Positions 1 through 11,108 of a stretch of 64,000 nt of DNA are shown piece by piece. This DNA is from Lomentospora prolificans. Taxonomy: Eukaryota > Ascomycota > Sordariomycetes > Microascales > Microascaceae. Both the position numbers and the translations under genes were made by a program. The stretch's first letter is position 1. Every line of letters starts with the position of its first letter. The stretch is from NCBI GenBank assembly GCA_029532625.1, contig JARFXM010000009.1:4340001-4404000 (forward strand). The letters run 5' to 3'. The notes beneath the pieces were generated by a model, which made no database searches, was not told the DNA's origin, and saw only the letters and a program-made list of their open reading frames with translations.

Positions 1-2865
1 GTCGACACTGACAAGCGCTACTTCACTCGTGCTGTAATTCGACCTGGCCGTCTCCGGGATGAGATTCCCACCGCGGAATATCTGATTAATGAGGCTGACG
101 GCGTTATTAACGACATCTTTGATGCCTTGGAGATTATTGGCAACAATAACTCCGATCTTAACCATATTTTCATGAACTTCACTCCCATCTTCCAACTCCA
201 CCCTCGAGATGTCGAGCACAACCTGCAGGGATTTTTGGATCGATTTGGAGCCCGCGCATGGCGCCTACGCGTAGCCCAGGTGGAGATCCGTATCGTCTGT
301 ACCGACCCTGAAGGTAGCCCACTGCCCCTCCGTGTCATAATCACGAACACTTCTGGTTACATCGTCGACGTTGACATGTATGCTGAACGGAAATCGGAGA
401 AGGGCGACTGGGTCTTCCATAGCATTGGTGGCACCAAAGAGAAGGGACCTATGCATCTCATGCCCGTGTCTACTCCTTATGCCACGAAGAACCACCTCCA
501 GCCCAAGCGTTACAAGGCTCATCTTATGGGTACGCAATATGTGTACGATTTCCCCGAGCTGTTCAGGCAAGCTATTCAGAATACCTGGACAAAGGCAGTC
601 AAGAAGAACCCCAGTCTTGCTTCGCAGCAGCCCAAGCAAGGCGAATGCATTGTCTTCTCTGAGCTTGTCCTTGACGACCAAGATAACCTCGACGAGGTTA
701 ATCGTGAGCCTGGTACTAACACCTGTGGTATGGTGGGCTGGCTCATCCGGGCTCGTACTCCCGAGTACCCAAGCGGCCGTCGATTCATTGTTGTGGCCAA
801 CGATATCACTTTCAAGATTGGCTCGTTCGGACCCAAGGAGGACAACTTCTTCCACAAGTGCACCGAACTCGCTAGGAAGCTAGGAATCCCTCGTATCTAC
901 CTATCTGCAAACTCCGGTGCTCGTCTCGGTATTGCGGAGGAGCTTATCCCCCATTTCAAGGTCGCTTGGAAGGACCCTAAGTCTCCCGAGGCCGGCTTCA
1001 AGTATCTCTACCTCGATGACGCTACCAAGAAGCGATTTGAGAGTGCGGTGATTACCGAGCAGGTTGTTGAGGAGGGAGAAAAGAGGAACAAGATCATCAC
1101 CGTCATTGGCAATGAAGACGGGCTTGGTGTTGAGTGCTTGCGAGGCTCTGGTCTCATCGCTGGTGGAACGAGCAGGGCTTACAACGACATCTTCACCGTC
1201 ACACTGGTCACCTGCCGTTCAGTTGGTACGTATTCGTTTTTTTTTTTTTTTTTTTTTTTTTTTTGGCAGTCTTGTGCGTGATCAAGCGACTGACACGAAG
1301 AAACAGGTATTGGCGCGTATCTTGTCCGCCTTGGTCAGCGTGCTGTCCAGATTGAGGGCCAGCCTATCATCCTCACTGGTGCTCCTGCCTTGAACAACTT
1401 GCTTGGTCGTGAGGTCTACACTTCTAACCTGCAACTTGGTGGCACGCAAATCATGTACAGGAACGGCGTTTCTCATATGACGGCAGCAGATGACTTTGCC
1501 GGTATTTCTAGGATCGTTGAGTGGATGTCGTTCGTGCCGAAGGAGAGGAACGCTCCTGTCCCCATCAGTCCCAGCTCTGATCCTTGGGACCGTGACGTTG
1601 TTTACACACCTCCTCAGAGGCAGCCTTACGACGTGCGGTGGATGATAGCTGGCCGCTACGAGGATCCCGAGACCGAACAGGGCGACTTCGAGCCTGGTCT
1701 CTTTGACAAGGACTCATTCGTCGAGACCCTTGGTGGATGGGCCAAGACTGTGGTCGTTGGCCGTGCCCGACTTGGCGGCATCCCCGTCGGTGTTATCGGA
1801 GTCGAAACCCGGTCCGTTGAGAATATTACCCCCGCCGATGCTGCCAACCCCGACTCGATCGAACAAGTTACCATCGAGGCCGGTGGTGTGTGGTACCCCA
1901 ACTCGGCCTTCAAGACCGCCCAGGCGATCAACGACTTCAACAATGGTGAACAGTTGCCCCTTATGATCCTCGCTAACTGGCGCGGTTTCTCCGGCGGTCA
2001 GCGAGACATGTACAACGAGGTTCTCAAGTATGGCTCCTACATTGTCGACGCACTTTCTCAATACAAGCAGCCCGTCTTCGTCTACATTCCTCCGTTCGGA
2101 GAGCTTCGTGGCGGATCCTGGGTTGTCGTCGACCCCACCATCAATCCCACTTTCATGGAGATGTACGCTGACGAGGAAGCTCGCGGTGGTGTGCTCGAAC
2201 CCGAAGGCCTCGTCGGTATCAAGTACCGCACGCCCAAGCAGCTTGAGACAATGGCCCGCTTGGATCCGACATATGCGGCGCTCAAGAAGCAGCTTGCTGA
2301 CAACCCCAACGCGCCCAAGGAAGAGCTTGACGTTATTAAGGCTAACATGGCTACTCGTGAGAAGCAACTGTTGCCCATCTACAGCCAAATTGCCCTTCAG
2401 TTCGCCGATCTCCATGACCGTGCCGGCCGCATGAAGGCCAAGGGTGTCATTCGCGATTCGCTTGAGTGGTGTGACTCAAGACGATTCTTCTACTGGCGCC
2501 TTCGCCGCAGACTCAACGAAGAGTATATTCTTCGCCGCATGTCCTCAGGCATGCTCATGCAGAACTCTGCTGATGCCCACGATGCCAAGAACCGCCAGCT
2601 CCGAGAGCGTAACCTTCGCCTCTTGGCTTCGTGGTCTAGCATTGAGGAGTTCGACAAGAATGATCGCCGTGTGGCCGAGTGGTATGAGGCCAACAGGCGC
2701 GCTATTTCCGATAAAGTTGACAATCTCAAGTCGGAGAACCTTGCCGCGCAGCTCTCGGCTCTCGTTCGGGACAACAAGGGTGCTGGCCTCCGTGGACTTC
2801 GTGAAGTGCTAAGGACCATGCCAGTTGAGGAGAGGGAGCAGGCACTTCAATTCCTGAAGCAGTAA
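1..2865 (+). CDS. ACC1: Acetyl-CoA carboxylase, C-terminal part (5' end outside window)
   Basis: Cytosolic multidomain biotin enzyme that carboxylates acetyl-CoA to malonyl-CoA, the committed step of fatty acid synthesis. The window starts inside the gene, in frame from base 1, and holds the last 927 residues: the end of the central region followed by the whole carboxyltransferase domain. The biotin carboxylase and biotin carrier domains lie upstream, outside. Two exons are visible, 1-1225 and 1307-2865. The 81-bp intron (gtacgt...aaacag) restores the conserved segment SVGIGAYLVRLGQRAVQ. Other landmarks are SGARLG near residue 305, GTSRAYNDIF before the splice site and NLQLGGTQIMYRNGVSH after it. 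The length fits the C-terminal 40% of fungal Acc1 (about 2,230-2,280 residues). The intron carries a run of 28 T. Identification rests on my knowledge of the family; the sequence match is very clear. Confidence 0.97.
1237..1264. repeat. 28-T homopolymer inside the ACC1 intron
   Basis: An uninterrupted run of 28 T starts 11 bp past the donor site of the 81-bp ACC1 intron, so about a third of the intron is one homopolymer. The count may vary between reads. Confidence 0.9.
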
Positions 2866-3545
2866 ATGGCGGATTGCATAATTGTAGCGGTTAGTATCCG
2901 GTTTAGAGGGATTGCATGGTACGCTCTGTGTATGACGGCATGAGCTGGTTTATGAGTGGGGTTTGGACGTGTTGCATCTTTAGGGTTGCTTTGCTACTAT
3001 CGATTTCCATGTATAAGCTCGAAAGGAAAGGCACTACTTGGTTTTTTTTTTTTTTTTTTTTTTTGTATTCCTAGACTCACGAAAATGAATCATTTGCCTC
3101 TATTAACCTATCGACTTGAGTGGAGATGTGACAAATGATGAATTCGATGGTGCAGTTAGATCTGTGGGATACTCTGGACACTATACCGCCCATTGCGATT
3201 TTGCATATTAAATTGCCTCTTGCCTTCTGTGTAGTTCCGGTCTAGGGCCTCATAGATCGATTTCGCGCAAGCAAACGCTCAGTATGCCATAACTCTGCGC
3301 CATCCCCGTAAAATAATCTCCATACGCGGGCTTATCTCCCTTGATATGCCGCTTCGGTTTCGGTATCGTAGCAAGACCCCTATAATAGTAATACACGCTC
3401 TTTGTCTTCACACACCAGGAACCAGAACCCAGCCAAGTCTTTGCAATCCACGCGACAGTCGTTGATTCTTCCAACTTCTCGCGTTATTTGATAGTAACTC
3501 CTCCAGGCCTCCGCAAGGTTCACTGGTCCAATCCTTGCCTCGAGC
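2866..3545. other. Intergenic, convergent 3' flanks of ACC1 and the BolA-like gene
   Basis: The 3' flanks of two converging genes. It holds a run of 23 T at 3042-3064. The minus strand has an open stretch at 3250-3474 without an ATG, which I do not believe is coding. No RNA gene or mobile element was seen. Confidence 0.6.
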
Positions 3546-3938
3546 CTACGCCGCCTTCGTCCTCAATTGTAATCCATGCCAACTCTTTACCCTATCCCCT
3601 AGAACGGCGTTAACCATTCTCTGTTGCTTGAGGAGGCTGACACCCTTGAAGGCAGGCGAGACGACGTCAATGGCGTACATGGACCCGCAACCGCCCGAGA
3701 CGTCACGGACGGTGAGGGCAGTCGGGGAGAGGTTCGCAACAAGCTGGTCCCAGATTGCGGACTCTTCGGCATCGAGATCAGTAGGCTTGGTCAAGGCGGG
3801 TTGTTGAGGGGCCACAGTGCTTGAGGGAGCTTGAGCGGCGGACGACGGCGCGGAGGCACGGATAGGGGTCGTCGCGAGCAGGCGCGAGGGGAGGAGCGTG
3901 GGCCGCAGGGGCCGGCGGAAGGCTGCTCGGAGGAACAT
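3546..3938 (-). CDS. BOL3: BolA-like protein, mitochondrial Bol3/Aim1 type
   Basis: Single-exon gene for 130 residues. BolA3-type proteins act in the mitochondrial matrix with monothiol glutaredoxin and Nfu1, helping pass 4Fe-4S clusters to target enzymes. Residues 1-32 are rich in Arg, Leu, Pro and Ala with almost no acidic residues, as in a mitochondrial presequence (MFLRAAFRRPLRP). An Ala/Pro/Ser linker follows. The BolA domain covers roughly residues 60-128, with DVSGGCGSMYAIDV, LLKQQRMVNAVL and WHGLQLRTK as landmarks. The Cys in GGCGSM is typical of the Bol3 branch rather than Bol1. The frame stays open 68 codons further upstream, but that part is low in complexity, and the ATG at 3938 gives a sensible presequence. 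It converges on ACC1. Confidence 0.88.
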   Translation of the reverse strand: MFLRAAFRRPLRPTLLPSRLLATTPIRASAPSSAAQAPSSTVAPQQPALTKPTDLDAEESAIWDQLVANLSPTALTVRDVSGGCGSMYAIDVVSPAFKGVSLLKQQRMVNAVLGDRVKSWHGLQLRTKAA

Positions 3939-6900
3939 CTCTGGGCTTGGAAGAAGGTGCAAGGGCCGTAGGGGGGGGTAATTGAGCGCGCGACGGCGGT
4001 GGAGGGGCGTCGTTCGCTGATGTGCCGCGTGTTGGGAGGCTCTCACGATGGGGATTTTTTTTTTTCCCCTTCCGTGCCGGTGGAGCGGATGGTCTGACGT
4101 CAGGCTTGATTCGAAATGCAATTGTGTGGGTTGGCTCGCCAAAGATCTGGGGCCTGGGGACTTGTTAGTAATAATGTGCGAAAGACAGCAGATTACTAAC
4201 AGCCGACGAGTATGACTGACTCACCCATTGGTTCCTTTGCAAACTCAATGAGCTCCTTGATTGGCACATCAGCAACTGAGAACCGTTCCTGAAATCCCAA
4301 TTGCTGCATGTGCAAACCTTATGCGCCACCTGCGCCGTAGAGAAAATGGGCAGGCACTTGATGTCGGCATTCCAAGCTATCGTCCCTCACGATGCTTCAA
4401 ATCCTAGCGGGTCCAACAATCCACCGCCGTCGATCTCTCCCTAGTCTTAGTCTTACTACGCCAAAGTGCAATATCCCCAGATTGACAAGCCTAATATATA
4501 CCATCTTATACCTCGAAAGCCGTCAACGCGGAAATATTATGACAAGCTTTCGAATTATTCGAGAATCCTTTAGGGTCAATCCCTCAGCGGGCTAGACTCA
4601 GGCTGATTCGAGAAAGCTTATCCCGCGGGTTTCCAAAGGCAATATACCCCTTACCGGCCGAAAAGCGCGGGGAGTAATTGGAGCTGTCAAATGCCCCCCA
4701 AAGGGAACCGAGCTGGCCGCGCGATTTTTAACAGGGAGGTTGGACAGATGTGCAGGAGCGCGACTCCAACTCCCTATTAGCCGAGAGGGAAGGCCCTCCC
4801 TCTGGCTTCGTCCGCTGTAATATCCGCAACTCTTCCCCGAAGGAGGGTTAGACTGGCCTCTCCTGTTTAACTTTCTAAAGTGTAGGTACATAGGTGCAGG
4901 CGCCCAAGAGCCACGGATAGTATAACTCCCGACGGCTGCTTGCTCTCCAGAATCTCCCCCATAACAGACCGCCTTTGGAAGAGCGGAGAATTTGACTTAG
5001 ATTGGGGAACTGGACGTTAGGGCGACGGCTTTCGGCATTTGACTAGGCACAGAGCCGTCCGGCTGTCGAATGTCCTGGTAAGACGAGAGAGCCAAGACTT
5101 GCTTTTGAGGCTTCCGAACCGTAGCCGCTGGTCTCTACAAAGTCGATGACCAAAATTATGCTCTCCTCCGGCGGAACTCAACAAACAATAAGATTCGCCT
5201 GTGCTATCACATGCAACTGTCTCGATCACTATTGCGGATCCCCAGACTTTGGTAGGAGCTTCCTTATCTGTGAGCTACCCGACGCGATTAGACCATCCGC
5301 CGTGCGTGAGGAGAATAAATAAGAAGCAGGAGTCGCGTTGACTAGACAGGACTTGGCAGGTGCATCGGAGTCGGAGCCGTACAACCGTGACACGTGCATC
5401 TCGTATCGGAGCAAGCACGGGAGAGATACCAGACAGGCTTCGTACCTATCCCTAGTCGGTGGTAACATAAACTACTTGTACATCCATCTCCCGAAGCCGC
5501 GTCCAATGGGTACACCGTCCGATGGACGTTTAGACGGAAGGTAAGCATGAATAAACAGTTTGACTTGACAAGCTTCTGTCTTCCTTCAGCTATTCTCGAG
5601 CCAGGCCTTTCCTTACAACGACCTTAGATCGTGGTGTAGCTCAAGCTCCGAATCTCGCACCAACTAACGCGCAACACCTGTGTATGATTGAAAAGGCAAC
5701 GGACTTTTGACTCGCACGCACCCCGTCACATCCGGCGGTTATCTACACTGCGTTGGGGCCTGCCGTAATGACTCGCTACCTCAATAGGTGGGCGTCCAAA
5801 TCCTCTTGTTCATAGTGACGCATTGCAAAAATTCCATGGACAAGCAATGGTACCATAACTGGGGTTACATCACGTGGCATCGCCTCAAGACCATCACTTG
5901 GAGACAAAGAAACAGGCGCCATTGCTTGGCTCCCTCCTACCCAGTACAAAAATCCCCTACGTCCTTCAATTTGCCGTACCTGCATGTGTGTGCTACTCTC
6001 AGGACTTCAATTGCTGGTTCTGGCAAATTTCCCCGCATGTTGAAATTTCACGACCCCCGGGCTACCACTTTCATCGACTGGAAGCCTGCAAAATGTTACA
6101 CCCCGAAGACGAGGATCGTCGCTGAGTCTGGTAACGTGCCTAGCCAAATCGGCACATCTGGCGCTGCCGGCGACTTCGCCAATGAATCCCAGCGTGGCTG
6201 TAAACGACTCGTGGCCTGGCCCCCAGTTATTTGTCCCGATATTCGGATTCTGGCTCAGCACGGTCAAATTGCCTCAAAGTAAAAAGAACCTGAATGGGCG
6301 CGCTACTTTCGGCGCTCAAGGTCCAATAACGTTTATGATGGCTCGGTTCGAGCGAGGAACTGCGCTGATCTACTCAGTGAGAACCAAGGGAGAAAAAGCA
6401 GCTGGCAATAGGGCGCTCCCGATCGAGACGCCGGCCCATTGTTTCCGAGATCTCTTTGTTTCAACTTGACGCACGCCCACACCCGCCCATTACAGGGCTT
6501 ATGCACTTGCCATTACGGACCCTACCCATCCAGGCCGACACGGCAAGCGAATTGGATAACACGATTACAGGTAGCTTCAGAGCTCCGTCATGAATCGCAT
6601 TACTTCCGCGCTGTGTTCGTATCGTGTGAGATGGACAACAGGGTAAAGGATCCATAACTTGCGGCTTATGCCTGCCGATCCTGACTCCTTGGCTGTAGAT
6701 CGTGACAAACCAACACGTCCCCGAGGCCTTGTGGGAATATCAGTCTCTAACCTATAGCATGAGCCATAGACTCCCCTGACCGTAAATGAACGGCCCGTCC
6801 TTTCCCACTAGTATGCGGGGGATGTGCGTCACGAATCAGGAGAGACAATGCCTTACCTCGCCATGAGCTGGCGCACAAAAGACGGTACTGGACGCGAAGG

Positions 6901-8116
6901 ATCAATTGTGATGCGCGGTGATCCCTTGACCAAGAAATCCATTGCGCGAGCCCAGTCGTACTCACAAAAACAACCCAATGCCGCCCATGGAATACCAGGA
7001 CCGCCCCTCGGGATGCACTAACACCAGCCGTGTTCTGGCAACACTCGGTCATAACTAATAACACTCGACATTGCCGGAAGTCTGAGCTTGATAGGGGAGG
7101 TTGGGAACCCCAGTCTTACCATTTATTAGGCACTTAATCAACCCGACGTGACCGGGGGTGGTCGCATTGGCCAATTCACCACAAAGTCTGAACTCCTCCG
7201 TCTACACATATTGCCTTATAATCTAGCCTGATAAACGGGCTACCACCCCTCCGTTACATAATTTCCACAATAGATTAATCGCGCCAGCCTATGTAGCAGC
7301 AGCATCACGCATCACTGGTGAGTGCGGTGCGAGCACAAGTTCTTCCGTGTTCAACTTGGATATTAGGATATCTCGGAAGGAAGCATGTCAAAGATAAGGC
7401 CCAACATGTCCAAAGCGAAAGATGCTCTTATTTCTTGGACCTGGAGAGAAGTTCCTAGATCACGAGTGTCACCCTCAAGGTCCTCCCTACTAATGGAATT
7501 GGTAGAGAGACGAAAACGGAGGCGGTTGCCTCATTTGCAGCTTGGTGGGGTCTTTTGACGATGAGACTTGGTGTGCTAACTGGTCGACGACCTCGGGACT
7601 TTGCTTCCCACCCACCATCACCGATCGTCTGCGGAGCTTTCACTCAATGCCCTGCCGAATTCAAGGTACCTTCCCGATGAAGTGGGCCCCGCTGCAGGGG
7701 CACTTGAGCCGTATGTGTACCATGACCGGACCCGCATCCTATACTACATTCTATACTACATCCTATGCTACATCCTACTCCGCAACGGTAGAGGACCGGT
7801 ATATCTCAAATGAATGACGAAAGATAGCATTGCAAAATGATAAAGTGCACCATAGCGCGCGTGGGGTATCGATTAACGACCCTTTCCGGGTCCGTTTCCA
7901 GAGGGGGATATGTAGGGCCGCATCCCCCCCTCGGACTTGGCAAGCTTTCTGGCCTCCATTCCTTCTCTTGCCGCTCGCCTCTGTCGCTCGCTACTTCTCG
8001 AGAAAGGCGCGGCTTTCGTTAGTTGAGGTAGGATTCACGCCTCGGCTCGTATCCGTTAAAAAGCTCCAACTTCTTGGTGCCCTTGCGCATACACCGGATT
8101 ACGACAAGATATCGCC
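3939..8116. other. Gene-free region between BolA-like gene and subtilase
   Basis: About 4.2 kb. Open frames here are short and, where longer, lack ATG starts or recognisable protein character. A T-tract (4055-4066) lies just upstream of the BolA-like gene. A short 12-bp triplicate repeat lies at 7739-7774. I see no tRNA, 5S rRNA or transposase remnant. The last part should hold the subtilase promoter. Confidence 0.5.
7739..7774. repeat. Short tandem repeat, three 12-bp units
   Basis: Three consecutive 12-bp units of the form CTATACTACATY: two differ only in the last base, and the third has G for A at position 5. It lies about 340 bp upstream of the subtilase start codon. Confidence 0.8.
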
Positions 8117-11108
8117 ATGGTCCGAACAAGTTCACTGGTCCCGCTTCTCGCGGTGGCGGGCGCCGCAGTCGGGCGCATTGCTGTACCCCATCGATATGTC
8201 GTTGAGTTCGCAGAAGGCGCGGTATGTTACGCTGACGGTCAATTATATCGCGCAAGCCTAGTGCTTGAGATTCATCACGGTTCCTAACCTTGCCTCTCTA
8301 GGATGTGACCAGTTTCTATGACAAACTAGTTGATTCCGCTGCTCGGACTAGGAAGAATTATACGTCCCCATTCTTCCGGGGTGCGTCCATAGAAATGACG
8401 AATGTAAACACGTCAGACCAGACCATCGAGGAAATCAGACAGATGCCCAACATGCGCGTGTATCCAGTCACCCTGATTCCTCCTCCTGATGACAAGATCA
8501 TTTGGACTGGCTCTCCAGGCATGCAGGCCCCGGTTATCCAGAGGCGCCAAAAAGAAGGGGATGAAGAAGGGGAGGGAGATGGCGATGCGGATGGCCAAGA
8601 TCTATTTTCTCCTCATCTCCAAACCCAGGTCGATCGCCTGAAGGCTGAGGGATTGACAGGAAAGGGCATCAGAATTGGCGTTATTGACACAGGAGTAAGT
8701 TCATACCAGTCTCTATTCGTTCTTGAGATGTAAACTTTCTCGGGGCCGCTTCTCATCATACAAATGGTTCCTGACGCTCGGGACTACAGGTGGACTACAA
8801 TCATCCTACACTAGGTGGCTGTTATGGGCCGGGATGCCTGGTTGCCTATGGCTGGGATTTCGCCGGGGACGAGTACACAGGCGGCGACTCTAAGCCCGTG
8901 AAGGACTGGGATCCCATGGACTGCAACGGCCATGGCACTCATGTTGCGGGTACCATCGCTGCTCAGGTGAATAACGATTATGGAATTACAGGAGCCGCTC
9001 CTGGCGTAACCCTTGGTGCCTACAAGGTGTTTGGCTGCAACGGCGGCGTCGAGAATGACGTGCTTATTGAGGCCTTCATCCGTGCTGCTGATGATGGCTC
9101 AAACATCATCACCGCTTCTATTGGTGGTCCTGCCGGCTGGTCCGAAGAGCCGTGGTGTGTCGCCGCGCAGCGCATTGTCGAGCGTGGTATTCCTTGCACC
9201 ATCGCTGCGGGAAATGCCGGTGACCAAGGTCTATTCTACGCTAGCTCCGCAGCAAGCGGAAAGGGAGTCATTGCTGTCGCCTCAGTTGACAACCTCGATA
9301 CCCCACAACTCCTGACCCCCTCTGTTTACTCTATTGACGGGAGTGACCCTGAAGAATGGTTGTGGACTGCTGGTGTGCCAAACAACTTCGCCGACTTGCA
9401 AAACCTACCACTCGAAGCGTACAACTTCAACGTTACGGATCCTGCCAATGCCTGTGAGGACTGGCCTGCCGACGTTAACCTGGCCGGAAAAGTCGCCTTC
9501 ATTCGTCGAGGCACCTGCACGTTCGAGATTAAGTCGAGACTTGCCAGAGCCAGGGGTGCTGAATACGTCATCCTATACAACAATGTTCCCGGTACCATCA
9601 ACGTGGATGTTAGTATGGTACCTGGGATAAAGGGAATCGGCATGGTGGGGCCGGAGCAAGGCGAGGCGTGGATCAAGGCTCTTGAGGCGGGCTCAGAAGT
9701 TCGGATCACTGTGAAAGCGGATGACTTCGCTCAAATCAGACTGGTCAACACTGTGAACGACCTCACCGGTGGATATCCTAGTACATTCACGTCATGGGGT
9801 CCAACATGGGAGCTCGATGCGAAGCCAATCATTGCAGCCCCCGGTGGCAATATCCTCTCTACGCTTCCTCTTGATTCGGGTGGCTTTGGTGTCTTATCTG
9901 GCACCTCGATGGCAACTCCTCTTGTGGCGGGAACCTTGGCTCTTTTGATGGAAAAGCGCGGAAAGCTCACGCCTTTCGAGTTTGAGCGCCTGCTAGCCAA
10001 TACTGCTAAGCCGAAAAAATTCTACAACGGCACCGCGAAGCTTGAATACTACGCCCCCGTAGCCCAGCAAGGTAATGGTGTTATTCAAGCTTACGATGCC
10101 GCTTTTGCTTCGTCCATTTTGGATAAGAGTAACTTAGCATTCAACGACTCTGATAATGCCATTGCTTCTCAAGAATTCACTATTATCAACAAGGGAGAAG
10201 AGGAACTGACATATACCCTCGGAAATATTCAAGCCGCCACGGTTTACCTAAAGAACTCATCCGATCCTGATTCTGATGCTTTCCAGGTCACCTATCCTGA
10301 CCTTCTCACCGAGGAATACACTGAACTTTCCTTTGATCCAGAAACCGTCACCATCCCGCCCGGCCAGGCAGCCTCCGTCACCGTGACGCCTACTCCTGCT
10401 GACTCCCTCGATCCCGGAAGGATCGCGGTCTGGTCCGGATGGGTCACGGTCAACGCTTCTGATGGGTCTCTATATCACCTAGCGTACCAGGGTGTTGCGG
10501 GTAGCATGCACAATCTGACAGTTATTGGAAATACGGACTTCATGGCCATTCCCATCCCCCAAAGACTTAACGAGACGACTCAGGTAATCGAGGGGGACAC
10601 AAACCGTACCTTCAACTTGCCCATTCCTGGAACCGCTAATCTTACCATCCGGGATTCAGATACGAGCACTAGTTTCCCTGGTTTCCTCATCAACCTGAAT
10701 GTAGGAACTCAATACGCAGATCTCGAGATCGTATCATTGTCGAGCAATTCTGGGAACGGTACTGGGGATGAAGTGCCAGGAACGCATCGTGATGGGCCTT
10801 GGCTATTCAACCCTAAAGGAGAGGGAGATGTTTTGTATTGGGATGGCGAGTTCAGAAATGGCTCCTTTGCTCGCGAGGGAAGGTATAGGTTTCGACTTAA
10901 GGCTCTCAAGATCTTCGGAGACAGTGATAACGAAGACGACTGGGAGGTAAGAGAGCTACCGGCGTTCAACATTCGATATGTGGATCTATTGGCGCGGGAC
11001 AAGCGCCCAATAGGACCCGCAACCGCCGATAAAGTCTGGGGATCCGCGTCGCAGACTTCGAACCGGAGTGGCTGGTACGAAACGATGAAGAGCTGGTTTG
11101 GGTTCTAA
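8117..11108 (+). CDS. Secreted subtilisin-like serine protease (S8) with PA domain
   Basis: Three exons: 8117-8221, 8302-8694 and 8790-11108. The introns of 80 and 95 bp have GT-AG borders, and the protein is 938 residues. Exon 1 encodes a signal peptide (MVRTSSLVPLLAVAGAA) and the start of an I9-like propeptide (RYVVEFAEGA, continuing DVTSFYDKL in exon 2). The catalytic triad is Asp164 (GVIDTG, split from VDYNHP by intron 2), His214 (CNGHGTHVAG) and Ser539 (GTSMATPLVAG). The long gap between His and Ser carries a PA domain (GKVAFIRRGTCTFEIKSRLA). The C-terminal ~370 residues are beta-rich, in the style of the Fn3-like domain of large fungal subtilases. Expected role: an extracellular endoprotease for nutrition or host or substrate degradation. 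The triad and secretion signal look intact. The substrate is unknown, and no partner genes are nearby. Confidence 0.95.

Noticed and set aside
3250..3474. Minus-strand open stretch downstream of the BolA-like gene with a protein-like look (Trp, Tyr-rich)
   Set aside because: No ATG, an in-frame stop just upstream, and no convincing splice acceptor linking it to the BolA frame, which has its own natural end.
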